Shown piece by piece: positions 1 to 8,768 of a stretch of 64,000 nt of DNA. Within the stretch, counting starts at the first letter, position 1. Each line of letters begins with the position of its first letter. The position numbers and the translations under genes were made by a program. The notes below the pieces were generated by a model, which was given only the letters and a program-made list of their open reading frames with translations, had not been told where the DNA came from and made no database searches. The stretch comes from Streptomyces geranii (GTDB taxonomy: Bacteria; Actinomycetota; Actinomycetes; Streptomycetales; Streptomycetaceae): positions 1 through 64,000 of the forward strand of contig NZ_PJME01000009.1 in NCBI RefSeq assembly GCF_002954775.1. The letters are read 5' to 3'.

Positions 1-1520
1 GGGCGGGTGAAGGCCTCGGCGAGGAAGATGACGTCGGGGTCGGTGCGGTTGATGTCCGCGATGACCTGTTCCCAGAAGACGACCGGTTTGGTGTGGGGGT
101 TGTCGACGCGGAAGATCCGTACCCCGTGGTCCATCCAGTGCCGCAGGACGCGGACGGTTTCGGCGATCAGGCCGGGGAGGTCGGCGTCGAAGGCGATGGG
201 GTAGATGTCCTGGTACTTCTTCGGCGGGTTCTCCGCGTAGGCGATGGTGCCGTCGGGGCGGTGGTGGAACCACTGCGGGTACTTCTGCACCCAGGGGTGG
301 TCGGGGGAGCACTGCAGGGCGAAGTCGAGCGCGATCTCGATGCCGTGCCGGGCGGCCTCGGCGACGAAGAAGTCGAAGTCGTCCAGGGTGCCGAGGCCGG
401 GGTGGACGGTGTCGTGGCCGCCGTCCGCGGAACCGATCGCCCACGGGACGCCGACATCGTCGGGGGTGGCGGAGAGGGTGTTGTTGGGGCCCTTGCGGAA
501 GGTGTGCCCGATGGGGTGGATCGGGGGGAGGTAGAGGACGTCGAAGCCCATCGCGGCGATGGCGGGCAGCCTGCGGACGGCTGTCCGGAACGTGCCGTGA
601 GGCTCCTCGGCAGTGCCCTCGGAGCGGGGGAAGAACTCGTACCAGGCCCCGTACAACGCCCGCTCCCGCTCCACGACCAGCGGCAAGGTGTCGGAGGCGG
701 TGACCAGCTCCCGCAGCGGATACCGGTGCAGCACCTTGTCCACAGCGGGGGTGAGGGCCGCCGCCAGCCGGGCAGCCGGCGGGCGTTCGGTGTCCCGGAG
801 GGCCTCGGCGGCGGCCAGGAGCACGTCTCGTTTGCCCCGGTTCTTCTTCGCTACGCCGGCCGCGGCCCGCTCGTACAGGAGCGCGCCCTCCTCCAGCACC
901 AGCTCGGTGTCGATCCCGGCCGGGATCTTGATGCCCGCGTGATGCCGCCAGGTGCTGATCGGATGGCCCCAGGCCTCCACGGTGTACGTCCACTCACCGG
1001 GCGCGTCGGCCTCGACGGAGGCGCCCCAGCGGTCGGTACCGGGGGCGAGTTCACGCATGGGCGTCCAGCGGCCGGGCCGGCCCTTGGGATCACGCAGTAC
1101 GACGTTGGCGGCGACGGCGTCATGGCCCTCGCGGAACACCGTGGCCGAGACCTCGAAGGCCTCCCCGACCACGGCTTTCGCCGGGCGGCGCCCGTTCAGG
1201 ACGAGGGGGAGCACGTCCAGGACGGGGATACGTCCGACGGCGGTGCCCGAGACAGGGCTTGAGGCAGGGCTTGAGGCAGCGCCTGAGGAAGCCCGGGTGC
1301 TGGAGAGCGCCTCTGGAGCCGTGGGCCCGGCTACCGAGGGGCTCTCCGTGGCCGTCGCCGCAGCAGGCGAAGGGGTCTCCTGCGTCGGCTCGGCCGAGTT
1401 CTGTGTCGGCCGCGTCGGAGGGCGTTTCTCCGGCGTGAATGGCGGGGCTGTCGTGTCCGGCTGGGGTATCGGGGGTGTGCCGGGGGTCTGGGGTGCTGCC
1501 GGGTGGTGCTTGGCGGGCAT
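1..1520 (-). CDS. glgE: GlgE maltosyltransferase, 3' end off window
   Basis: Alpha-1,4-glucan:maltose-1-phosphate maltosyltransferase, the GH13_3 enzyme that extends glucan with maltose-1-phosphate made from trehalose. The frame stays open to the left window edge, so the last part is missing. The ATG start has codons running down from 1520. Residues 1-6 (MPAKHH) are followed by about 85 Pro/Ala/Thr/Ser-rich residues, then the conserved N domain from VGRIPVLDVLPLVLNGRRPA onward. The catalytic domain shows FRVDNPH with nucleophile Asp473 and LAEAF with acid/base Glu502. The spacing of 29 matches the Asp394/Glu423 pair I recall for S. coelicolor GlgE. glgP is close by and divergent, and glgX lies 30 kb away. 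The family call is certain; the start is likely. Confidence 0.93.
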   Translation of the reverse strand, partial: MPAKHHPAAPQTPGTPPIPQPDTTAPPFTPEKRPPTRPTQNSAEPTQETPSPAAATATESPSVAGPTAPEALSSTRASSGAASSPASSPVSGTAVGRIPVLDVLPLVLNGRRPAKAVVGEAFEVSATVFREGHDAVAANVVLRDPKGRPGRWTPMRELAPGTDRWGASVEADAPGEWTYTVEAWGHPISTWRHHAGIKIPAGIDTELVLEEGALLYERAAAGVAKKNRGKRDVLLAAAEALRDTERPPAARLAAALTPAVDKVLHRYPLRELVTASDTLPLVVERERALYGAWYEFFPRSEGTAEEPHGTFRTAVRRLPAIAAMGFDVLYLPPIHPIGHTFRKGPNNTLSATPDDVGVPWAIGSADGGHDTVHPGLGTLDDFDFFVAEAARHGIEIALDFALQCSPDHPWVQKYPQWFHHRPDGTIAYAENPPKKYQDIYPIAFDADLPGLIAETVRVLRHWMDHGVRIFRVDNPHTKPVVFWEQVIADINRTDPDVIFLAEAFTR

Positions 1521-1700
1521 GACCGCTCCTGTCCGCGTCAACTCGGGTGGGCGGATGGATATGGGGAGGGGGGGTCCAGCGGGGCGTGCTGCGTCGGGTA
1601 CCGGGGAGCCTTCCCACCCTATTCGGGTGAGCAATCCGGCACTTTGCCAACTACTCGCGCGTATGTCCGCACCCAGGATCGGCCACGTCCGCGAACGACA

Positions 1701-1727
1701 TCGGCCCCGTCCGGCGGACGGGGCCGA
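1701..1727 (-). terminator. Hairpin after subtilisin gene
   Basis: A perfect 12-bp stem (1701-1712 with 1716-1727) and a 3-nt loop lie 16 bp past the stop of the leftward protease gene. No T tract follows, as is usual for Streptomyces terminators. Confidence 0.7.
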
Positions 1728-1743
1728 CAACGGCACACTGGCC

Positions 1744-2955
1744 CTAGGGAAGCGGTGTCCGCAGGAGTTTGTTCGGTGAACCCGGCCTCTTGTCGGAGAC
1801 TTTCCCGGTCGTCGCCAGCGACGTCAGCGCCTTGGACACTTGCGCCGGACTCGATTTCGGTCGTTCCGCCAAGTAGAGGGCCGCCGCCCCCGCCGCGTGC
1901 GGCGCCGCCATCGACGTACCGGAGTAGGCCACCCGGCCGGTGTCGCTCGCATATGACGCCGACACTATCGACACCCCCGGAGCGAACAGATCCAGAGTCG
2001 AGCCCCAGTTCGAGAACGCGGCCCGGGTGTCCGACCGCCCGGTCGCGCCCACCGTGATCGCCTGCTTCACGGCGGCCGGGGAGTACGATCCCGCCGACTC
2101 CCCGTCGTTCCCGGCCGCGACCGTGTACGTCACCCCGGACGCGATCGAGTTCCGTACCGCCGCGTCCAGCTGGGCGTTGCGGTGGCCGCCGAGGCTCACA
2201 TTGGCGACCGCGGGCTTCCGCGCGTGCCGGGTCACCCAGTCGATACCCGCGATGACCTGCGACGTCGTACCGCCGCCCGCGTTGTCCAGGACCCGTACGG
2301 AGACGACCTTCGCCTTCTTCGCGACGCCCAGGGACGACCCGGCGATCGTGGCGGCGACATGCGTGCCGTGGCCGTTCCCGTCGCCCGCCCATCTGTCGCC
2401 GTCGACGAAGTCCCAGCCGTAGCTCGCCCGCCCGCCGAAGTCCTTGTGCGAGATCCGGATGCCGGTGTCGATCACGTACACCGTGACGCCCTTGCCCGCC
2501 GAGTCCGGCGCGGCGTAGCTGTCGTCGAGCGGCAGGCCCGTCTGGTCTATCCGGTCCAGGCCCCAGGACGGCGGGCTCTGCTGCTCGCGCCCGCCGACGA
2601 GGTCGGACGTGATCCGGGTGTCCTGGACGACCGAGGCCACGCGGGAGTCCGCCGCGAGGCGTTCGGCCTGTCTCTCGTCGGCCTGTATGGCGTAGCCGTT
2701 CAGGACGGTGCTGTAGGTGTGGCTTATTTTCGCCCCGTACTCCGCGGCGAGTCTCTTCCCCGCCGCCGACGGAGCCGCCGTACCTCCCTTGAGTGTCACC
2801 AGGTAACTTCCGCCGACGGAGCCGGGCCCGCCGGCGCCGACTATCCGTCCCGCCGGGGCCGCCTGGGCCGGTGCGGTGGCCGAAAGCACCGAGGCCGTGG
2901 CCACGGCCGTCAGGCCCGCGGCCCAGCGCAGACGTCTTGTGCGCGTCCGTTTCAT
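1744..2955 (-). CDS. Secreted S8 subtilisin-like serine protease
   Basis: Extracellular serine endopeptidase of family S8, proteinase K/aqualysin type, 403 aa from the ATG at 2955. That start has an AGGAGGGG ribosome site about 10 nt upstream; an in-frame ATG 26 codons earlier has none. Residues 1-32 form a Sec signal (KRTRTRR, then an Ala-rich core ending near AQAAPA). An I9 inhibitor propeptide covers about 45-115. The catalytic triad is Asp163 (VIDTGI), His196 (GNGHGTHVA) and Ser348 (SGTSMAAPH), with oxyanion Asn283. It ends shortly after the catalytic domain, with no C-terminal extension. It is divergent from glgP. Confidence 0.95.
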   Translation of the reverse strand: MKRTRTRRLRWAAGLTAVATASVLSATAPAQAAPAGRIVGAGGPGSVGGSYLVTLKGGTAAPSAAGKRLAAEYGAKISHTYSTVLNGYAIQADERQAERLAADSRVASVVQDTRITSDLVGGREQQSPPSWGLDRIDQTGLPLDDSYAAPDSAGKGVTVYVIDTGIRISHKDFGGRASYGWDFVDGDRWAGDGNGHGTHVAATIAGSSLGVAKKAKVVSVRVLDNAGGGTTSQVIAGIDWVTRHARKPAVANVSLGGHRNAQLDAAVRNSIASGVTYTVAAGNDGESAGSYSPAAVKQAITVGATGRSDTRAAFSNWGSTLDLFAPGVSIVSASYASDTGRVAYSGTSMAAPHAAGAAALYLAERPKSSPAQVSKALTSLATTGKVSDKRPGSPNKLLRTPLP

Positions 2956-3223
2956 GGTTGGAGTTCCCCCTCCTCGGCCGCCAACGCCGGGCGGCCTTCT
3001 GCGCAGCCTCTCGTGCTGGGAGAAGTGCCACAAGGTGGCCTACGGGGGTGGAATCGGCCATATCGTCCGTACGGATGCGCGATCATGTCCTCGGAGGCGT
3101 TCGCCATGCCCCGTGGTTCCCGCGCCTCCGCCCCGATACCGTCAAGGGGTTGATGACGACGGGGCGCACATCGCCGTGCGTCCTGGTAAGGCTTGACATG
3201 GCGTACGACCACCGAGGTGGCAT

Positions 3224-5866
3224 GTGAAGGCGATCCGTCGGTTCACCGTCCGTCCCGTTCTCCCCGAACCCCTCCGGCCGCTCAGCGACCTGGCCCGCAA
3301 TCTGCGCTGGTCCTGGCACGCGGAGACCCGTGAACTCTTCCAGTCCGTCGACCCCGAGAGCTGGGCCGCCTCGGACCGCGATCCCGTACGGCTGCTCGGC
3401 GGCCTCTCTCCCGAGCGGCTCGCCGAACTCGCCGGCGACCGCGATTTCCTGCGCCGCCTCACCGCGGTCGCCGACGACCTCCACGACTACGTCACCGGCC
3501 CCCGCTGGTACCAGACGCAGACCCAGGTGCAGGGGCAGACCCCGGAGGGCGAGCTGCCCGCCGCCGTCGCCTATTTCTCCCCCGAGTTCGGCATCACGGC
3601 CGCCCTCCCGCAGTACTCCGGCGGCCTCGGCATCCTCGCCGGCGACCATCTGAAGTCGGCCAGCGACCTCGGCGTACCGCTGATCGGCGTCGGCCTCATG
3701 TACCGGCACGGCTACTTCCGGCAGTCCCTCTCCCGGGACGGCTGGCAGCAGGAGACCTATCCGGTCCTCGACCCGAACGAACTCCCCGTCGCCCTCCTCA
3801 AGGAACCCGACGGCTCCCCGGCCCAGGTCTCCCTGGCCCTGCCCGGCGGCCGGTCGCTGCGGGCCCGCGTCTGGCTGGCCCAGGTCGGCCGCGTGCCGCT
3901 GCTGCTCCTGGACTCGGACGTCGAGGAGAACGACCTCGGCGAGCGGGGCGTCACCGACCGGCTCTACGGCGGCGGCAGCGAGCACCGGCTCCTCCAGGAG
4001 ATGCTGCTCGGCATAGGAGGGGTGCGCGCGGTCCGGACGTACTGCCGCCTCACTGGCCACCCCGCCCCCGAGGTGTTCCACACCAACGAGGGCCACGCGG
4101 GCTTCCTCGGTCTGGAGCGGATCGCCGAACTCGGCGACGAGGGGCTGGACTTCGACGCCGGGCTGGAGGCTGTCCGTGCGGGGACCGTGTTCACGACGCA
4201 CACGCCCGTCCCGGCCGGGATCGACCGCTTCGACCGGGAGTTGGTCGCCCGGCACTTCGGGCCCGACGCCGAACTCCCGCGCATCGACGTGGAACGCGTG
4301 CTGAGCCTGGGCATGGAGACCTATCCGGGCGGCGAGCCCAACCTCTTCAACATGGCTGTGATGGGGCTGCGGTTGGGCCGCCAGGCCAACGGGGTGTCCC
4401 TGCTCCACGGGCAGGTCAGCCGGGAGATGTTCGCCGGACTGTGGCCCGGCTTCGACCCTGCCGAGGTGCCCATCACCTCCGTCACCAACGGTGTGCACGC
4501 GCCCACTTGGGTCGCGCCGGAGGTGTTCCGGCTCGGCGCCCGGCAGATCGGCACCGAACGCACCGAGGACGCGCTCACGGTCGGCGGCTCGGACCGCTGG
4601 GACGCCGTCGCGGACATCCCGGACCAGGACATCTGGGAGCTACGACGGTCCCTGCGCGAGCAGTTGGTGGTGGAGGTACGGGACCGGCTGCGGGCCTCCT
4701 GGCGGCAACGCGGCGCGGGTACAGCCGAGTTGGGCTGGATCGACGGGGTGCTCGATCCGGACGTCCTGACCATCGGATTCGCGCGCCGAGTCCCCTCGTA
4801 CAAGCGCCTGACGCTCATGCTGCGCGACCGGGACCGGCTGCTCGACCTGCTGCTCCACCCCGAACGCCCCATCCAGATCGTCGTCGCGGGCAAGGCGCAC
4901 CCGGCGGACGACGGGGGCAAGCGGCTGATCCAGGAGCTGGTGCGCTTCGCGGACGACCCGCGCGTGCGGCATCGCATCGTCTTCCTCCCGGACTACGGCA
5001 TGGCGATGGCGCAGAAGCTCTACCCGGGCTGCGACGTCTGGCTGAACAACCCCCTGCGCCCGCTGGAGGCGTGCGGGACCAGCGGGATGAAGGCGGCCCT
5101 CAACGGCTGTCTCAACCTCTCGGTGCTGGACGGCTGGTGGGACGAATGGTTCCGGCCCGACTTCGGCTGGGCCATCCCCACGGCGGACGGCGTGGGCACC
5201 GACCCCGACCACCGCGACGACGTGGAGGCCGCCGCCCTGTACGACCTGCTGGAGCAGCGCGTCACCCCGCGCTTCTACGAACAGGGCCGGACGGGCCTGC
5301 CCGACCGCTGGATCGAGATGGTCCGCGAGACCCTCACCCACCTCGGCCCGAAGGTGCTGGCGGGCCGCATGGTGCGGGAGTACGTGGAGCGCCTGTACGC
5401 CCCCGCCGCGCGCGCCCATCGCGTCATGAACCCGGACACGGCAAGGGAGTTGGCGTCCTGGAAGTCCCGGGTCCGGCACGCCTGGCACACGGTGACCGTC
5501 GACCACGTGGAGACCTCGGCCCCCTCCCTGACGGCCGAATTGGGCAGCACGCTCTCGCTCCGGGTGCGGGTGGGACTCGGTGAACTCGGCCCGGACGACG
5601 TCGAGGTGCAGGCGGTCTCCGGGCGCGTCGACTCGGAGGACAGCATCACGGACGCGACGACCGTGCCGCTGAAGGCGGTCGGCGGGCCCGACGCGGAAGG
5701 AAACTGGCTGTACGAGGGCCCCCTGTCCCTGCACCGGACCGGGCCCTACGGCTACACCGTACGGATCCTGCCCGCGCACCGACTGCTGGCGTCCAGCGCG
5801 GAGATGGGGCTGGTGGCGGTGCCTTCGGAGGAGTTGGGGGAGGGGGCGGGGGTGCTCATGCGGTAG
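3224..5866 (+). CDS. glgP: GlgP alpha-glucan phosphorylase
   Basis: PLP-dependent alpha-glucan phosphorylase releasing glucose-1-phosphate from glycogen or linear alpha-glucan. It has 880 aa, the size of the actinobacterial/archaeal-type GlgP rather than the E. coli form. The GTG start at 3224 is preceded by GAGGTGG. An N-terminal DUF3417-like region leads into the GT35 domain (AYFSPEFGITAALPQYSGGLG). Lys623 in the segment CGTSGMKAALNG is the expected PLP lysine. It is encoded divergently from the subtilisin gene and near glgE, so synthesis and breakdown of the same glucan pool are neighbours. The C-terminal 130 residues form a beta-rich tail. Confidence 0.95.
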   Translation: MKAIRRFTVRPVLPEPLRPLSDLARNLRWSWHAETRELFQSVDPESWAASDRDPVRLLGGLSPERLAELAGDRDFLRRLTAVADDLHDYVTGPRWYQTQTQVQGQTPEGELPAAVAYFSPEFGITAALPQYSGGLGILAGDHLKSASDLGVPLIGVGLMYRHGYFRQSLSRDGWQQETYPVLDPNELPVALLKEPDGSPAQVSLALPGGRSLRARVWLAQVGRVPLLLLDSDVEENDLGERGVTDRLYGGGSEHRLLQEMLLGIGGVRAVRTYCRLTGHPAPEVFHTNEGHAGFLGLERIAELGDEGLDFDAGLEAVRAGTVFTTHTPVPAGIDRFDRELVARHFGPDAELPRIDVERVLSLGMETYPGGEPNLFNMAVMGLRLGRQANGVSLLHGQVSREMFAGLWPGFDPAEVPITSVTNGVHAPTWVAPEVFRLGARQIGTERTEDALTVGGSDRWDAVADIPDQDIWELRRSLREQLVVEVRDRLRASWRQRGAGTAELGWIDGVLDPDVLTIGFARRVPSYKRLTLMLRDRDRLLDLLLHPERPIQIVVAGKAHPADDGGKRLIQELVRFADDPRVRHRIVFLPDYGMAMAQKLYPGCDVWLNNPLRPLEACGTSGMKAALNGCLNLSVLDGWWDEWFRPDFGWAIPTADGVGTDPDHRDDVEAAALYDLLEQRVTPRFYEQGRTGLPDRWIEMVRETLTHLGPKVLAGRMVREYVERLYAPAARAHRVMNPDTARELASWKSRVRHAWHTVTVDHVETSAPSLTAELGSTLSLRVRVGLGELGPDDVEVQAVSGRVDSEDSITDATTVPLKAVGGPDAEGNWLYEGPLSLHRTGPYGYTVRILPAHRLLASSAEMGLVAVPSEELGEGAGVLMR

Positions 5867-5882
5867 CCGCGGGGCGGTCGCA

Positions 5883-5930
5883 GTTACCGCGAGACTCTCG
5901 CCGTGATGATCGCGAGGCTTTCGCGGTAAC
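5883..5930 (+). terminator. Hairpin after glgP
   Basis: The arms GTTACCGCGA (5883-5892) and TCGCGGTAAC (5921-5930) are perfectly complementary, with further partial pairing inside. It starts 16 bp after the glgP stop, between convergent genes. Confidence 0.65.
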
Positions 5931-5942
5931 TCCCGTACTGCC

Positions 5943-5981
5943 AGCTGGTCCTGACAGTGTGTCAGCGTGTCAGGACCAGCT
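5943..5981 (-). terminator. Hairpin overlapping kinase stop codon
   Basis: A perfect 14-bp stem (5943-5956 with 5968-5981) has an 11-nt loop. The right arm includes the stop codon of the leftward kinase gene, so it is probably that gene's terminator. Confidence 0.65.
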
Positions 5982-7976
5982 CCAGGCCTGGTTGCCGTTG
6001 CCCGCGCAGGCCCAGCCCTGTACGTTCCGGCCCTCCTGCTCGGACGTCGCGGCCTCCGCGTCCAGGCAGAAGCCGTTCGGGACACTGACCAGGTTCTGGC
6101 CCGCGTACTCGCCCGCGTCGCCCAGCCGCCACTGCTGGGCGCCCAGGCCGTCGCAGGCCCTGACGTGGATCTTCTGGCCGTTCTCGAAACGGGTGGCCGC
6201 GTCTGCCTCCAGGCAGCGGTGGCTGCCCCGGTTGACGACCAGGTACGTGGACGCCTGGCCCGGCACCCGGTACAGGGCCCACTTCTGGGTGGACGTGCCC
6301 GCGCACGTCCACACCCCGACCGTCTGGCCGCTGCGGCCGTCCAGGCAGCGGGCGTTGAGGTTCTCGGTGACGGTCAGGGCGCCGGAGCGGGTCGGGGCGA
6401 GTGCCGTGCCGTAGAGGAGTTTCTTCGTCTCGGGGCCGACCCTGCCGTCGGCGGGGGTGCCGGCCGCCGCCTGGAAAGCTTGTACGGCGGCGACTGTTTC
6501 CTGGCCGAGCTGTCCGTCGATCGTCACGTCCAGACCGTGGTTGCCGAGGAGCCGCTGCAGGGCCTCGACGCAGTCGCCGGACGCGCCCGACACCAGCTCC
6601 GCCGCGCACGCGGAGGAACGGAGGTCCAGCGCACCGGAGTTCTGCTCGGACGGCTGGTCCGGGTCCTGCTGCGCCGCCTGCTCCTTTGTCCTCGACGGGG
6701 TCGGCGCGGGCGAGCTGCGCGGGGTGGCCGACGCGGCGGTGCTCGGGTTCCCCGTCGCGGACGGCGGTGGCATCAGCTCCGGGGTGGCCGTCGTGTTCGG
6801 GTCGGCGTCGGTGCCGGTGGCGGCCGAGGTGCTGCCGTCGTCCTGGCCGAGCAGCGCCAGGGAGATGCCCCCGGCGGTCAGCACGACCGCCGCCGCGACC
6901 GCGAGCACCGTCGCCCTCCCGCGCGAGCCGCGTCTCTCCCGTCGTACGGGCGGGGCGGACACGGCCGAAGTGCCGGGTGCCGGTGCCGGGGTCGGTGCGG
7001 GCGCCTGTGGCTGTGCCTGGGCGGGCAGGGGCTTCGGGCGGTGTTCGCGCGGCGGTGCGGACGGTGTCGACGGTCCTGACAGCTGGTGGCCGATGGCCGT
7101 CCTGAACACCGTCTCCGGGGCCGGGCGCCGCTCGGGGTCCTTGTCCAGGCAGGTCCGGATGAACGCGGCCAGCTCCGCGTCCACGGCCGCCACCCGGTCC
7201 AGCACCTCGTCCCGGGGCGGCTCGAAGGCCACCCCGAACAGCACGTCCACGCCGGTGCCCTCGCCGAACGGCGCCTGGCCCGTGACGGCGTACGTCAGGG
7301 TGGAGGCCAGCGAGAACACGTCCGAGGCGGCGGTCACCTCGCGGCCCCTCGCCTGCTCCGGGGACATGTAGGCGGGCGTCCCGACGTTCTGGCCCGTGGC
7401 GGTGATCGCGGTGCCCTCGGGGGCCTGGACGACGCCGAAGTCGATGACGCGCGCGCCGTCCGCACCCAGGATCACGTTGGACGGCTTGAGGTCGCGATGG
7501 ACCAGCCCCGCCTGCCAGATGGCCTCGATCGCGCGTCCCACGTCGGCCAGCAGCCGCCAGGCCGCCGCCGGGTCGATCGGGCCGCGCGCGGCGACGACCT
7601 CGGCGAGCGTCGGCCCGGGTATGTACTCGGTGGCGACCCACACCAGGTCGTCGTCGGCGCCGCTGCCCAACAGCCGTACGATGTGCGCCCCTTGGATCCG
7701 GTCCAGGGCGCCGATCTCGCGCTCGAAGCGCTTGCGGAACATCGGGTCGTCCGCGTACTCGGGCCGGACCACCTTGACGGCGGCCAGGCCGGTCCCGCCG
7801 ACGGTGTCGCGGCCCAGAAAGACCCGGCCCATGCCACCGCTGCCGAGCAGCGCCTCCAGCCGGTAAGGGCCCGCCTGCCGGGGGTCGTTCCTGCGGAGCG
7901 GCACCACCGGAGGCGGTTCCATACCGGCCGCCGCATAGGCCATGGCTTCGTTGCGGCTGCGGTGCTGGGGTGGCAT
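5970..7976 (-). CDS. Membrane Ser/Thr kinase with PG-binding and lectin domains
   Basis: Eukaryotic-type serine/threonine kinase, 668 aa from ATG 7976. The ribosome site is weak and an internal ATG at 7943 is possible. The kinase domain covers about 38-300: G-loop LGSGGMGRVF, Lys68, HRD with Asp162, Asn167 and DFG 179-181. A Pro/Ala linker leads to one membrane helix at about 355-377. Outside the cell are a Ser/Thr/Pro stalk, a PG_binding_1 domain (about 465-525) and a C-terminal ricin-B trefoil (about 533-668) with three Q-x-W motifs (QKW 564, QQW 614, QAW 663) and paired Cys residues. This suggests a kinase that senses wall or glycan ligands. No PASTA repeats are present. Confidence 0.93.
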   Translation of the reverse strand: MPPQHRSRNEAMAYAAAGMEPPPVVPLRRNDPRQAGPYRLEALLGSGGMGRVFLGRDTVGGTGLAAVKVVRPEYADDPMFRKRFEREIGALDRIQGAHIVRLLGSGADDDLVWVATEYIPGPTLAEVVAARGPIDPAAAWRLLADVGRAIEAIWQAGLVHRDLKPSNVILGADGARVIDFGVVQAPEGTAITATGQNVGTPAYMSPEQARGREVTAASDVFSLASTLTYAVTGQAPFGEGTGVDVLFGVAFEPPRDEVLDRVAAVDAELAAFIRTCLDKDPERRPAPETVFRTAIGHQLSGPSTPSAPPREHRPKPLPAQAQPQAPAPTPAPAPGTSAVSAPPVRRERRGSRGRATVLAVAAAVVLTAGGISLALLGQDDGSTSAATGTDADPNTTATPELMPPPSATGNPSTAASATPRSSPAPTPSRTKEQAAQQDPDQPSEQNSGALDLRSSACAAELVSGASGDCVEALQRLLGNHGLDVTIDGQLGQETVAAVQAFQAAAGTPADGRVGPETKKLLYGTALAPTRSGALTVTENLNARCLDGRSGQTVGVWTCAGTSTQKWALYRVPGQASTYLVVNRGSHRCLEADAATRFENGQKIHVRACDGLGAQQWRLGDAGEYAGQNLVSVPNGFCLDAEAATSEQEGRNVQGWACAGNGNQAWSWS

Positions 7977-8107
7977 GAGGGCCCTGGTCTCTCGCGTGTC
8001 ACGTGTGACCGCGAGATTAGCGCAGCACGCCTGTGCGAAAAGGGGAGTTGGACCGGTTTCCCGGCCAGGAATTCGCGCAACCCCGCCCACTCGGACATAC
8101 GCGGCGC

Positions 8108-8620
8108 TCAGTCCTCGCCGTACTCCCCGCACAGCCGCCGCAGGACCACCCCGCACCGCCGGGCGTACGCGTGCTGCAGGCCCCTGGCCGCGGGTCCGGC
8201 CGCCCTGGCGTACCACTTGGCGCCGCGGCTGAACGCGCTGACCGTCAGCCACACCGTGCCGTCGCCGGTGCGGTCCACGAGGAACGCCTCCTCGCCGCAC
8301 TCCGGATGACCGGCCAGCGTGCCGTACGCCCAGCCCGCGCTCCGGTGTTCGTCCACCGTCCAGACGATCCGGCAGGGCGCCTTGACGATCCCGGCCAGGG
8401 AGACCGTGACATCGACGTCCGGGGCCGCGCGTTCGGCGTTCGCGTCGATGCCCACGCCCATCGCGCGGTGCATCTCCCAGGTGAGCACGGCCTCGGCCGC
8501 GCGCCGGAAGACCGCCTCGCCCTCGCCTATGCGGGTGCGTACATGCAGGTGGTGGAAGCCGGGCGGACAACGGAAGCCGCGTTCGCGGGTCGCGCCGACC
8601 TCCGCGTACGTGAAGGACAT
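8108..8620 (-). CDS. DUF1990 family protein
   Basis: Protein of 170 aa from ATG 8620; a TTG three codons upstream is possible. It fits the DUF1990 family of short cytoplasmic proteins with unknown reaction: SFTYAEVGAT at the N terminus, a central GFHHLHVRTRIGEGE-type motif, an EMHRAMGV segment, and a late ECGEEAFLV/SAFSRGAKWYA motif. The family assignment comes from memory of the pattern. It sits between the kinase and protease genes, all leftward, but 131 bp separates it from the kinase start, so it is probably an independent unit. Confidence 0.75.
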   Translation of the reverse strand: MSFTYAEVGATRERGFRCPPGFHHLHVRTRIGEGEAVFRRAAEAVLTWEMHRAMGVGIDANAERAAPDVDVTVSLAGIVKAPCRIVWTVDEHRSAGWAYGTLAGHPECGEEAFLVDRTGDGTVWLTVSAFSRGAKWYARAAGPAARGLQHAYARRCGVVLRRLCGEYGED

Positions 8621-8685
8621 GGGACCCAAGGGTAGGGCGGGGGGTGCCGGTCACCCCGCGGCGGGGGTGCCCACGGACGCACGAG

Positions 8686-8726
8686 GGGGCGGTACCCGGA
8701 AATGCCTTCGTTCCGGGTACCGCCCC
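8686..8726 (-). terminator. Strong hairpin after M4 protease 1
   Basis: A perfect 16-bp stem (8686-8701 with 8711-8726) and a 9-nt loop lie 42 bp past the stop of the leftward protease gene. Confidence 0.8.
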
Positions 8727-8768
8727 GCCGCTCACCTACACCTCAGCCGTTCTTCACCAACTGCGGTG

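Noticed and set aside
3083..4498. 471-codon minus frame opposite glgP
   Set aside because: Antisense shadow; composition is Val/Glu/Gly/Leu with no domain.
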